A DNA stretch of 64,000 nucleotides from UTCFX2 sp963788145 (lineage in GTDB: Bacteria; Chloroflexota; Anaerolineae; Anaerolineales; UBA4823). A program made the translations under genes and the position numbers. Shown here piece by piece: positions 50,122 through 58,814 of this stretch. Positions within the stretch are counted from its first letter, which is position 1. Each line of letters begins with the position of its first letter. The notes under the pieces are model-generated. The model ran no database searches, was not told the origin of the DNA, and was given only the letters and a program-made list of their open reading frames with translations. The stretch spans positions 1 through 64,000 of the forward strand of contig CAWBFQ010000014.1 in assembly GCA_963788145.1 (NCBI GenBank), given 5' to 3'.

Positions 50122-51321
50122 TCAACCTAAGATTTGAGCTTGAACGTAACTATCTTTTCGGATCTCTTCCTGTCCCTCCGGGATCTTAACAACCGCATCG
50201 GTTTCAGCAATCATTTGCAAGCGGCTTAATGATTTGAGCGGATGAAATTGCGCCGTCCCATTCAGGTCGATCATTTTTCCATGTATAAACTGAGTCCAGT
50301 CTGCTTGGCCGCAAATCGTTTCGGCAAGCCTGGCTTTAATCAGCGGCAGACCAGGTTGATTAAACCCTGCCATTTTCTGCAGGCCTGGAAGCGCCAGTTG
50401 GAGAAAGGCCATGTGATTGGACGGCGGTCCCCCCGGCAGACAAAACACAGCTTTCCCCTGGAATAAGCCAAAGCCAATCGCCTTCCCAGGCCCCATTTTT
50501 ACGCGATGATAAATTTTCCTCCATCCCAGATCATCCAAGACACGCACGGTCAAATCTCTTTCGCCTTTCCAGGCACCCCCACTAGTCAGAATAGCGTCAT
50601 GGTCTTCGAAACTTTCCAGGAGCTTCGCTCGGATGCTCATTTCATCATCAGGAACCAGGAATGTCTCAACAGAGAATCCAAACTGGACACACCAGGCAGC
50701 CAGGGTAACCAGATTGCTGGCATAAAGTTTTCCGGCAATCAGCGGCTGTCCAGGAGCAATCACTTCATCGCCGGTCGCGAGGATCGCAACTTTGGGCTGT
50801 CGGATTACTGGTACTTGATGATGACCGCCTGCCGCCAATAAGCCCACCCTGGTTGGCTGCAGCTTCTCTTTCGCCTGGGCAAGGAGTTGTCCGTGTTTTA
50901 CATCACTGGCTCTCATAAGGATATTTCGACCTGGATGGGCATCGCCGGTGATCTTAATCCAACCATCGACTTCTTCAGTGAACTCCTCTGACACTACCGC
51001 ATCCGCGCCTGGAGGAATAGGGGCGCCGCTCAGAATGCGCAGCGCCTCTCCTTTCAGAACAGGACCATCCCAGATACCGCCAGCATTCAGCGCTCCAATC
51101 CAGCGCAGGTAAACCGGATTCTTCGGCTGTGCGGCTTTGATCTCTTCGGAATGAATGGCGTAACCGTCCTTCAGAGATACCTCTACCGAAGGGGAATCAA
51201 CATATGCATGCAAATCTAATGCTGCAATCCGCCCTGTGGCAGCGATTATGCCGACAAATTCCGCTTCAAGCGGTTGGATCTGATCCAGGGTTCGCTGATA
51301 CGCCAGATCAAATGAGACCAT
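50122..51321 (-). CDS. moeA: molybdopterin molybdenumtransferase MoeA
   Basis: 399 residues with family motifs VSLKDGYAIHSEEI, LRILSGAPIPPGADAVV, AGGHHQVPVIRQPKVAILAT with GDEVIAPG, and LTSGGAWKGERDL. The MPT-binding loop reads CLPGGPPSNHMAF where most MoeA proteins have PGNPVS, so it is a divergent member. MoeA inserts molybdate into adenylylated molybdopterin. It is the last gene of an operon headed by the putative Moco riboswitch, in keeping with a role for Mo/W cofactor. Confidence 0.85.
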   Translation of the reverse strand: MVSFDLAYQRTLDQIQPLEAEFVGIIAATGRIAALDLHAYVDSPSVEVSLKDGYAIHSEEIKAAQPKNPVYLRWIGALNAGGIWDGPVLKGEALRILSGAPIPPGADAVVSEEFTEEVDGWIKITGDAHPGRNILMRASDVKHGQLLAQAKEKLQPTRVGLLAAGGHHQVPVIRQPKVAILATGDEVIAPGQPLIAGKLYASNLVTLAAWCVQFGFSVETFLVPDDEMSIRAKLLESFEDHDAILTSGGAWKGERDLTVRVLDDLGWRKIYHRVKMGPGKAIGFGLFQGKAVFCLPGGPPSNHMAFLQLALPGLQKMAGFNQPGLPLIKARLAETICGQADWTQFIHGKMIDLNGTAQFHPLKSLSRLQMIAETDAVVKIPEGQEEIRKDSYVQAQILG

Positions 51322-51328
51322 CTAATTC

Positions 51329-51997
51329 TCAATCACCCTGACCAATTTGGATTGCAATACTCCGGCTCATGCCCGGTATAGAGTTTGCCAGCCGCGATAG
51401 AGATGGATAGTCAGCGGTATCGTGAAAGATATTGTAATATTTGTCCCCCGCACAAGAGCGGCATAGAATTTGCCCATCCTGCAAGATTTCACGCTGGTTG
51501 CTGATTTCTTCACCGCAAAGGTCACAAATCACGCGCAAGCCAGGTTGACTGATGATCTTCTCCAGAGAGACAGTTAGCGCTACTGATTGAACAACAAACA
51601 ATGCAACAGCGGGCAATACTTGATATGCTTGTAACTGGCTGTCCCAACGCGACGGGCTTTCTGGAAGATATTTTTCGGCGGTTTCGCGGCAGCTTGGATT
51701 TGGCTTGATCCGAATACTTTGGCCGGTTTGGGTATCCACAAAGGTCGCCGCCAGTTTACCATAATCCAATATCCGCATCGTCCTGCGTTCTACCCAGCAG
51801 CCTGTGGCGGCTGCGATCCCCCCCATGCCACACCCATCACATTCCACAAAAGCGAACAGGCGTTTTTCTTCTTGCGGCAGGTCAAGGTTTAAGACAATTC
51901 CTGCCAGCATCCCCATGCGGACTCCGAGCACCTGGCGCGGACAAAGATGGGAGTGACGCGCTGCCGAGCGCTCCAGCAATTCAGGTAGACTTACCAT
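51329..51997 (-). CDS. FmdE-family protein with C-terminal zinc finger
   Basis: 222 residues. The N-terminal FmdE domain (SAARHSHLCPRQVLGVRMGM, FVECDGCGMGGIAAATGCWV) is followed by a C4 zinc finger (CDLCGEEISNQREI, LCRSCAGDKYY). FmdE was first described beside molybdenum formylmethanofuran dehydrogenase, but members occur widely next to molybdenum or tungsten enzymes and transporters. The role is unknown; cofactor delivery is an inference. It is separated from moeA by eight bases. Confidence 0.85.
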   Translation of the reverse strand: MVSLPELLERSAARHSHLCPRQVLGVRMGMLAGIVLNLDLPQEEKRLFAFVECDGCGMGGIAAATGCWVERRTMRILDYGKLAATFVDTQTGQSIRIKPNPSCRETAEKYLPESPSRWDSQLQAYQVLPAVALFVVQSVALTVSLEKIISQPGLRVICDLCGEEISNQREILQDGQILCRSCAGDKYYNIFHDTADYPSLSRLANSIPGMSRSIAIQIGQGD

Positions 51998-52013
51998 AGT
52001 TGAGCGCTCCTTT

Positions 52014-52745
52014 CTAAGTCAGCAGCAAGGATACAAGTATCCCAAGCGAACACATAGTCAGGATGGCACGGTCAAACTGCCCGGCAACAACCGGCAGGCT
52101 ACGAGCGCATTGTGGGGAAAAGGCGCGCGCCTCAGCAGCCAGAGCAATTTCTTCTGCGCAACTCAGAGCGTTAGCAATAATGGTAACGGCCAATAAACGC
52201 AGGCTGCGCAAGCGCTTTTTACGCAAGCCACCCCGCATCCATAGGCTGCGCCAGGCGTTCAGCGCAGATTGCCGCAAGGATGGCAGCAGGTTGAGCGCTA
52301 CACCGACGGAGAAACCCAGACCATGCAGACCAATCCGCTCAAGCAGACCAGCCACCGAAGAAATATCCACAGAGGTGGTCAGGCCGTCTAAAGCAATCAG
52401 CACCACGACAATCCTGACCACGATCTGCATACTCGTTAGCAATCCTTCAGATGAATATGGAATCCCCGCCAGGTTGCTTTCGATATCTCCAAGTAAAAAG
52501 ACAGACGGGAGCGCCAACAAGGCGATCATCACCAAACAGCGTAAACGCATCAATCTGCGGAAGGAGCGCGGGTAAACCAACAAGGCAACCAGCAAGGAGA
52601 GTCCAGCAGTCCAGGGGAGATACCTGACTGGGGTCGCCATTACCGCGGCCAACGACCAGATAAAGATTGCCAGATAGCTCGCTGTGCCCAGTTTTGGGTC
52701 ATTCTGTAGCTGCGAACGGGCCTGATACAGGCTGTGCGAGGCCAT
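52014..52745 (-). CDS. ECF transporter T component
   Basis: 243 residues with five or six TM helices, preceded by a short cytoplasmic N-terminus. The coupling helices include SLWMRGGLRKKRLRSLRLLA and AAEARAFSPQCARSLPV, which correspond to the ARG-type motifs of EcfT. It connects the S component to the fused ATPase. The start codon overlaps the stop of the lipoprotein gene (TAATG). Confidence 0.85.
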   Translation of the reverse strand: MASHSLYQARSQLQNDPKLGTASYLAIFIWSLAAVMATPVRYLPWTAGLSLLVALLVYPRSFRRLMRLRCLVMIALLALPSVFLLGDIESNLAGIPYSSEGLLTSMQIVVRIVVVLIALDGLTTSVDISSVAGLLERIGLHGLGFSVGVALNLLPSLRQSALNAWRSLWMRGGLRKKRLRSLRLLAVTIIANALSCAEEIALAAEARAFSPQCARSLPVVAGQFDRAILTMCSLGILVSLLLT

Positions 52746-53209
52746 TATTGGATCACTTGCAACTCAACCAACATGCGGAGGTTCAACTTCCCTTCGGCTT
52801 CGGGCAGCACCAGCCGGAAGACGCCATCGTCCGCGGACAGATCCCCGTCTGTTCGGGCATATGCTACCAGGAAATCCTCTCGTAAGAATTGAGAGGGGTC
52901 ATAATTGACAGTGAAACCATCGTTAGCCACGGCTTTAACTGCCTTTACTTGCTGCGGATCAAAGCCAGCATCTTTGAGCAAGGTGACCAGTACGACGCCC
53001 AAATAAGACACATCTTTGAAGGCTGCCTGACTGGAAGGCAGGGCTTCCAGGTCGGCGCGAGTGTATGATTTTTTAATTTCACCAGCTGAAACCAGCAAGC
53101 CGGTTCCTTTTTCAGCATCAGCAGGCTGCGCATTGGGTTGGCTGGCGGCTGCGCAGGCTGTCAGGATCAGGGCGAGCAGAGCAATTGTGAATACTGTAAT
53201 GCGTTTCAT
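52745..53209 (-). CDS. lipoprotein with sulfite-oxidase-like (SUOX) fold
   Basis: 154 residues. The signal MKRITVFTIALLALILTAC has a clear lipobox. The mature part (TGLLVSAGEIKKSYTRADLE, FKDVSYLGVVLVTLLKDAGF, LREDFLVAYARTDGDL) resembles small proteins of the oxidoreductase molybdopterin-binding superfamily that lack the cofactor-binding Cys. The start is ATG 53209 with GGAGAAAC upstream. In an ECF operon a surface lipoprotein is unusual, since S components bind substrate directly. It may capture a pterin or metal cofactor (inference). Confidence 0.7.
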   Translation of the reverse strand: MKRITVFTIALLALILTACAAASQPNAQPADAEKGTGLLVSAGEIKKSYTRADLEALPSSQAAFKDVSYLGVVLVTLLKDAGFDPQQVKAVKAVANDGFTVNYDPSQFLREDFLVAYARTDGDLSADDGVFRLVLPEAEGKLNLRMLVELQVIQ

Positions 53210-53283
53210 TGTTTGTTTCTCCTTTTTGAATGGTGAGTAATGGGTCAATCAGTGCTCAGGTCGATCTTTTCTTGGGGTGAGAT

Positions 53284-53892
53284 TCAGGAAGTGAGAGTAC
53301 CAGACACTGGCCTTCCAAGCCTCACCTGCAACTGTTGTGCAATGCCCCAGCTTAACCAGCCGGCCAGCCCGCCGATCGCAAGGTGAATGACCAACAAGGC
53401 CAGCAAAATCCATAAAGCAGCGGTCACATCCAGACCCAATAACTGGCTTCCCCGGTCGAGCAAATCCAGCCAGACTACAAACAATGTCCGTCCAAAGAGC
53501 AATGGACCGGTGATGAAGGGCTGCAACAATACCCACGCTACACCCAACGCCCCGGCCAGAACAAAAACCACCCGGCGAGGTTTGCCAGCCAGAGAGAGCA
53601 CAAGCTCTGCAACCAGCGCTTCGGTCAGAATGCCAACCATCGGCCCCACAATCACACCACCCAGGCTAAATAGTTTGATCAGCATTGCGACCACGCCGAT
53701 AAAAAGGGTCGAACCCCGTTTGGGAACGAACACCCTGCCCACCAGAGCGATGATAAGACCCATAGCAGAGAGCAAGACACCGCTCATTGGGACATTCAGC
53801 GATTTGAGCACCGAGCCGAGGCTGGCTTCGACAAGCCCCCACAGAGCTCCAAAGACGGCCAGGGTAGCCAGTTCACGTGTTGAGAATTTCAT
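53284..53892 (-). CDS. ECF transporter S component (substrate-binding membrane protein)
   Basis: 202 residues with five to six TM helices, starting MKFSTRELATLAVFGALWGL. The small-residue pattern in the first helix (AVFGALWG) is the T-component docking motif of S proteins. No known vitamin-specific signature is recognised. The start overlaps the ATPase stop (ATGA at 53889-53892). The riboswitch and moeA/FmdE context suggests a Mo/W or pterin-type substrate, which would be new for ECF systems. Confidence 0.8.
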   Translation of the reverse strand: MKFSTRELATLAVFGALWGLVEASLGSVLKSLNVPMSGVLLSAMGLIIALVGRVFVPKRGSTLFIGVVAMLIKLFSLGGVIVGPMVGILTEALVAELVLSLAGKPRRVVFVLAGALGVAWVLLQPFITGPLLFGRTLFVVWLDLLDRGSQLLGLDVTAALWILLALLVIHLAIGGLAGWLSWGIAQQLQVRLGRPVSGTLTS

Positions 53893-55345
53893 TTTTGATC
53901 TCCTAATAATTTGGAATCTGTTCTTCCAATGCGATCAATACACCCGTTTTTCATCAGGATTACTCGATGGGCATAGTGATGCACCAGCTTATAGTCATGA
54001 GAAATCAACAATATCGTGGTTCCTTGATGGTTAAGCACACATAGATAATCCATTAAGCGTTGAAGGTGGCCCCAATCCTGTCCCAGGGTTGGTTCATCCA
54101 GGATCAACAGGCGCGGGCGCAGGCTCAAACAACTCGCCAGGGTGGTGCGCTGTTGCTGACCTACCGAGAGGGTGAACGGACGCCGCGCGGCAGGTCCCAC
54201 AAATCGGCTTCTTGCAGGATCTGGCGGTGTAGATCGGGGTCGAAACAGTCATAATTGTGTACGCCGAAGGCAACCTCTTCGTTGACCGAGTTGGTAAACA
54301 TTTGCTCTTGCGGATCCTGGAACAACAATGCTACATCCAGACCCGGGCGTGGTCGGTCGCCTTTGAGGAATTGAACAACTCCGGTTTGGGGTTTGATCAG
54401 ACCTGCCGCCGCCATTGCCAGGGTGGACTTCCCGGCGCCATTATCCCCAACCAGGGCCGCAAATTCACCAGGGTAGAGAACTAAATTGATATCACGAATG
54501 ATTGCATGACCATTAAAGCCAGCAGATACCGCTTCGAAAGTCAGCAATGGCTGGTTTTGATTTTTATCAGTTCCATTGATTTGAATGAGCGTATCCCAGG
54601 AAATGGAGGATCCCTCGGTTGGGCGGCGTAAACCCAACCTGTCGCGCAGATCGCGATCCGCAAATACCGTCTGGGGTGATCCATCTGCGACCATGCGCCC
54701 GCCATTCATCATTATCACCCTGGTCGCCAATTGAGCCGCTTCTGCCAAGCGGTGTTCAATGAGAATGATGGTGATGGCATACTCGCTGCGCAAGCTCGCC
54801 AGCATATCGATCACTCGCCGCGTGTTGGGTACATCCAACGAAGCCGTCGGCTCATCCAACACCAGCACCTGCGGACGCATTGCCAGCGCTGCGGCGATAG
54901 CAAGACATTGTTTTTGGCCTCCAGAGAGTTCCGATGGCTTGCACTCGCGCATGGATTGCAGACCCGTTGCTTGTAATGCCCATTCCGTACGATCACAGAC
55001 CTCAGCCTCGCCCAGTCCCAGGTTGCGCGGGCCGAATGCAACTTCATTCTCCACCCGTAAATGAAAAAGCTGGGCCGACGGGCGCTGGAAGACCATACCA
55101 ACCTTCTGGGCAATCTGCGGGATGGAACATGTTCGGATGGCCAGACCAGCAACGTCCACCTGGCCTTCAATTTGCGCCTGGATCGTGTGCGGGATCAGCC
55201 CACTAAGGACGCGCCCTAAAGTGCTTTTTCCACAGCCGGAAGGTCCGGTCACCAGAACACACTCCCCAGTAGGGATATCAAAAGAGATATCCTGGAGGGC
55301 CCGAACTTCACCATAGCTTACACTGAGGTTTTGGATGTGAATCAA
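53889..55345 (-). CDS. fused double ATPase of an ECF transporter (frameshifted)
   Basis: About 485 residues with two ABC domains. Domain 1: Walker A TGPSGCGKSTLG, signature LSGGQKQCLAIAAAL, Walker B VLVLDEPTASLD. Domain 2: Walker A GDNGAGKSTLAM, signature VGQQQRTTLASCL, Walker B LLILDEPTLGQD. The frame changes near 54180 just before the second signature; one base corrects it to RRPFTLSVGQQQR. The start is the TTG at 55345 (LIHIQNLSVSYG), which overlaps the stop of the small upstream ORF (TTGA). Confidence 0.88.
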
Positions 55346-55632
55346 GATGCGTTGCCCTTTGTAGCCAATGCGCCACCGGAGACATACAGCAATCCCCGCC
55401 AGAGCCAACCTTCCGGGGCAGCGAGCAATAACCCGGGGTGGTAGATACCCGGAGTTGAGACAAACCCATAGGTTTGCAGACAACCCCGGCGCGCCTGTTG
55501 ATGGAACTGCAGATACCTATTTGTCTTCCCCGCGCCGCTTTCTGGGGAGATCAAACATAATTGGTGTCCATCTTCTTGATCGCACAAAAAACTCGCCAGG
55601 AAGGTAACTGGCGAGCCGCGTTGCTCTATCAC
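55342..55632 (-). CDS. small leader-gene product with P-loop-like motif
   Basis: 96 residues from GTG 55632 (AAAGGAG ribosome site eight bases upstream) to TGA 55342. The sequence contains LISPESGAGKTNRYLQFHQQ and YGFVSTPGIYHPGLLLAAPE, which recall the N-terminal half of small P-loop NTPases (THEP1-like) but would be truncated. Either a frameshift has shortened a longer gene or it is a short protein in its own right. It is the first ORF after the riboswitch candidate and is coupled to the ECF ATPase. Confidence 0.5.
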   Translation of the reverse strand: MIEQRGSPVTFLASFLCDQEDGHQLCLISPESGAGKTNRYLQFHQQARRGCLQTYGFVSTPGIYHPGLLLAAPEGWLWRGLLYVSGGALATKGNAS

Positions 55633-55800
55633 AGTTCTCCTTTCCAATTCCTCCTGGATTGCTCCAGGATTCGGGAGGCAAGGACGTTTCCATCCTCACC
55701 CTGCGCCTGCTCAAGCTGCGCCTGAGAGGTTCCCTGTTGTTTGTCCAGGGACCGGCCCGTTTTACCATCACCGCGTGAGCGGTCTTAGGTTTTAGGCTCG
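55630..55800 (-). promoter_or_regulatory. Moco (molybdenum/tungsten cofactor) riboswitch candidate
   Basis: On the minus strand a compact structured leader runs from CTCTCCGAGCC through CCGCTCACGCGG and a GGUCCC/GGGAAC stem. It continues to a GGATG-GAAA-CGTCC tetraloop hairpin, the word TTGCCTCCCGAA, a CCTGGA/TCCAGG hairpin and finally AAAGGAG before GTG 55632. The GNRA hairpin followed by GCCUCCCG and placement before Mo-cofactor genes fit my recollection of the Moco RNA motif. I cannot score it against a covariance model. Confidence 0.55.
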
Positions 55801-55845
55801 GAGAGATATGCTATTTTTTAAGATTGCTTACGCAAATATTGAGAG

Positions 55846-56016
55846 TCAACTCCTCTCCGGGTCATTTTTGCTATCATCCTCAGAAGTTGCCTTGCGAAAT
55901 TCACGAATTGCATGCCCAAAATCAGCCCCTAAACGGCCAATTCGTCCAACACCGAATAAGATAATAACAATCACCAGGATGATGATCAGTTCGGTTGGTC
56001 CAAGTTGGATCGGCAT
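55846..56016 (-). CDS. tatA: twin-arginine translocase subunit TatA
   Basis: 56 residues from ATG 56016 (AGGAGG seven to twelve bases upstream) to TGA 55846. The sequence begins MPIQLGPTELIIILVIVIIL with one TM helix, then the FGVGRIGRLGADFGHAIREF amphipathic helix and a charged tail. TatA forms the pore for folded, cofactor-loaded proteins. It lies between the ECF operon and the two-component genes and should serve the Tat-dependent oxidoreductase at 60261. Its upstream region shares the control element found before the chaperone/oxidoreductase genes. Confidence 0.92.
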   Translation of the reverse strand: MPIQLGPTELIIILVIVIILFGVGRIGRLGADFGHAIREFRKATSEDDSKNDPERS

Positions 56017-56050
56017 TATTCCTCCTGTTCGAAACGAATATTATGAAATT

Positions 56051-56185
56051 GGCCCACCTGGCCTATATGGACAACTTTAGCAGTTCGTCAATGTAAATAC
56101 AATCCTCTGGGGGACATAAAATCTAACTCAAGAGGGTACATAAAAATGGTCCAGATGGGTACCGGGATTGGGTATCCATCCAATC
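56051..56185. promoter_or_regulatory. shared control region, copy A (upstream of tatA)
   Basis: The 34 bases from 56051 match 59871-59904 at 33 positions, and the next ~100 bases remain collinear with it. NarL-like heptamers are GAGGGTA (56132-56138), ATGGGTA (56155-56161) and inverted TATCCAT (56173-56179). The distance from the start of the element to ATGGGTA is 104 bases in both copies. It lies 35 bases upstream of tatA and in the same orientation relative to it as copy B is to the chaperone gene. Confidence 0.75.
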
Positions 56186-56243
56186 GAAGAAATCTATATC
56201 GAGATGTCGCCGGGTATATCAACCTGGCAGAACAATCCAACCC

Positions 56244-56891
56244 CTAATCCACCAGTCCTTCTTTGACGGCGAAAACCGCGGCTTCGACCCGGTTATTCAA
56301 ATGTAATTTTTGCAGGATATTATGGAGGTGCTTCTTGATCGTGTTCTCGCTGAGATAAATCTTTTCGGCGATTTCGGTATTCGTAAGACCCGCAACCAAC
56401 AATTCGAGAACCTGGTGTTCCCGCTCAGTAAGCGGCTCCCGGTAATCGGAAAGCGTCCTGGATTGATTTCTGGACCGGCTGAATTCCTCCAGCGCCTTGG
56501 TTGCCATCAAGCCAGAAAGAGGTGTTTCTCCTTGCAGCATTCTGCGCAACTCATCGTGCAGCCTTTTCGAAGGGGTATCCTTCAACACATAACCTTGGGC
56601 GCCGCACTTGATGGCATTGAAAAGATCGTCCTCTTCCTCGGACATGGTCAGCATGACGATGCGGACTGAGGGCAATTCACCCGAAATTTGTTTGGTCGCA
56701 TTGATTCCATCCATCACCGGCATGGCAATGTCCATCAGGATGATATCCGGTAGCAGTTCTCTGGCCAGATTTAATGCCTCCAAGCCGTTGGAGGCTTCCC
56801 CAATTACCTCGCAGTCATCCCAATGACGGATAATGTTTCGCATCCCTTCGCGGAACAAGACATGGTCATCTACAATTAAAATTGTGTTCAC
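56244..56891 (-). CDS. NarL/FixJ-type response regulator
   Basis: 215 residues: receiver domain with acidic pocket VDDH, phosphosite Asp54 in IILMDIAMPV, MLTMSEEE and VLKDTPS, and a LuxR-type helix-turn-helix (LTEREHQVLELLVAGLTNTE, YLSENTIKKHLHNILQKLHL). Its start overlaps the kinase stop by four bases, so the two are coupled. It is the obvious candidate to bind the TACCCAT-like heptamers at 56132-56179 and 59952-59999. Confidence 0.93.
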   Translation of the reverse strand: MNTILIVDDHVLFREGMRNIIRHWDDCEVIGEASNGLEALNLARELLPDIILMDIAMPVMDGINATKQISGELPSVRIVMLTMSEEEDDLFNAIKCGAQGYVLKDTPSKRLHDELRRMLQGETPLSGLMATKALEEFSRSRNQSRTLSDYREPLTEREHQVLELLVAGLTNTEIAEKIYLSENTIKKHLHNILQKLHLNNRVEAAVFAVKEGLVD

Positions 56892-58549
56892 AGCGGCGCT
56901 ACTCCTAAATAGTTGGGCACTTCAATTCTTAAGATGGTGCCGGCTCCCTTAATCGAATCGATCCGCACCATCGCTCCAACGCCGGAAGCGCGTTCTCGGA
57001 TGATGCGCAACCCCAACCTTTCATGTGGGATATCTTCCAAGTTGAAACCAATGCCATCATCGATGATCGAAAAAACCATGCTATCCATATCCTCAGCAAC
57101 CTTGATTGTAACCATGTGTGCGTTGGCATGCCGGCGGATATTCATCAAAGCCTCTTGAACGATGCGGATCAATTGAATCTCGGTGTTAGATGACAGGAAA
57201 ATGGTATGGTTCGTGGCAACTTTCATCTCATTCATGAACTTGGTCTTGATGCCCCAGTTACGCTCAAACCTCAAGAGCATCCCTTCGAAGATCGGAATGA
57301 TCCCCTCGCTTGAATCGACCCTCTCACGCAGACTTAACATCTCTTCTCGTAAATAATCTACCGTATGCTGGACCATTGTCTCCAGTTTTTCCAGGGTCTC
57401 ATCGGTCTGCTCCAGTTGTTTATTTTCCAGTGTAATGCGCGCCTCTTCCAATCCCCATTTCATTGAACGGACAATTTGGGAGAATTCATCATGCAACTCA
57501 TTCGCCAGGCGAGTCCTTTCCTGGATCACAGCCATGCTTTGCAAGCGCTCGGTAAGCTGCGCCTGATAAATCATCGAACCCAACATTCTTCCAACCAATG
57601 CAAACCAGCGGAATTCATCTTCGGTGGGGAAATAGTCGCTCTTTGTGGGCAGATCGATCGAGCCAATAACGGCGTCCCCGGAAACTAGGGGGACGAAAAT
57701 GGTCCTCTTGTAGCCTAATTCTTGCACAAACTTAACCGGCGTTTTTACAGCCGGCTCTTTTTTCTTTATGATCTCCAAAAATATGGGGTTGTCGTCGGAT
57801 ATACAATTCAAATTTTTAACCATCTCAGGCGTCATGCCGGCATGGGCCATCAACCTGAAACATTTTCTATCCGGGTCATAAAGCCGGGCGGTCACCGTAC
57901 TGAAACCCGTTATTTCCTGTACAGGTCCGATCGCTTTCTGAAATATTTTTTCAATTGTAATGAAATCGGCCTCAGGTTTCGTAATCGACAATAGAGCATC
58001 AATGCTCTTCCGCTGGTAGGATACTTCCCCTCTGACGCCGGCGAATTCTCCTTGCAAACAAGCCCGTTCGAATAACAGGTGAACATTTCGAATACACAGG
58101 TATAGCAAATCCATATCCCGACCGATAGTAGGCTCGAGAGCATTATAGGGGAAGATGATAAAGCCCCGCAATTGATTTTCGTAGCTTAAAGGGACGAGAA
58201 AATATTTACCGCCGAATTGTTTTTCCCAGGTTGTTCCGACAAACTCGGTGGTCAAGTCATCGGGTGATAAAACGAAGAATGGGTCTTTCTGATTTGTCCC
58301 CAGATGGGCAACTCTCGCCGATAACCGCTCGGCAAATCGATTGAACTGGATCCGTTCTTCTTCAGGTTCAATGCCATGGTAAGCAATCGGCTCAATGAAA
58401 TCAAAAGCCTTGTGACAAGCAAATACCGCCCCAATCTCTATTTCAAACCCATTCAACAAGACATCGAAAATGGTTTCATAGATCTGCGGAAAACCCAGTT
58501 TTTTTTCGAACAGGGAGGTTAAAATCTCAACGCATCTCATTTCATCCAC
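56888..58549 (-). CDS. soluble GAF-domain histidine kinase (HisKA_3)
   Basis: 553 residues without TM segments. Two GAF-like domains (residues ~15-165 and ~190-335) are followed by HisKA_3 with the phospho-acceptor His353 in RTRLANELHDEFSQIVRSMK and an HATPase domain (IVQEALMNIRRHANAH, DDGIGFNLEDIPHERLGLRI). It senses a cytoplasmic signal such as redox state, cofactor or substrate and pairs with the downstream NarL-type regulator. The GAF domains have several Cys residues (for example GAVFACHK and LLYLCIRN), but no clear Fe-S motif. Confidence 0.9.
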   Translation of the reverse strand: MDEMRCVEILTSLFEKKLGFPQIYETIFDVLLNGFEIEIGAVFACHKAFDFIEPIAYHGIEPEEERIQFNRFAERLSARVAHLGTNQKDPFFVLSPDDLTTEFVGTTWEKQFGGKYFLVPLSYENQLRGFIIFPYNALEPTIGRDMDLLYLCIRNVHLLFERACLQGEFAGVRGEVSYQRKSIDALLSITKPEADFITIEKIFQKAIGPVQEITGFSTVTARLYDPDRKCFRLMAHAGMTPEMVKNLNCISDDNPIFLEIIKKKEPAVKTPVKFVQELGYKRTIFVPLVSGDAVIGSIDLPTKSDYFPTEDEFRWFALVGRMLGSMIYQAQLTERLQSMAVIQERTRLANELHDEFSQIVRSMKWGLEEARITLENKQLEQTDETLEKLETMVQHTVDYLREEMLSLRERVDSSEGIIPIFEGMLLRFERNWGIKTKFMNEMKVATNHTIFLSSNTEIQLIRIVQEALMNIRRHANAHMVTIKVAEDMDSMVFSIIDDGIGFNLEDIPHERLGLRIIRERASGVGAMVRIDSIKGAGTILRIEVPNYLGVAPL

Positions 58550-58814
58550 TTCTTTCCTCTACATAGTGATGAAGAAAGGGGAGATTTTTACAATAATAAA
58601 AGCAATGTCCACCTGTACCATAATGGATCAATCTATATAATTAGTCCACCGCCAGGACAATGTGCACAGGTGATCTTTGGAACAGCCAGGGAGCGGCAGC
58701 TTACGCCGTATCTTACAGGATATATTTCCAGATTCCAAGTGACAAATATCCTGATTTTGACCAATTTTGCATTCATTCCGGATTCTAGCGGGCTGCCCTT
58801 GAATAAGGGGGAAA
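58550..58814. other. gap between the kinase and the chaperone fusion gene
   Basis: About 265 bases with no convincing gene; short ORFs on both strands show no family features. It should carry the promoter of the kinase-regulator pair (minus strand). I do not see the shared heptamer array here. Confidence 0.45.

Noticed and set aside
55600..55800. Glycine or TPP riboswitch instead of Moco
   Set aside because: A CTCTCAGGC word on the minus strand recalls glycine aptamers and CTGAGAGG on the plus strand recalls TPP, but the remaining conserved words of both are missing and the downstream genes concern Mo/W cofactor.
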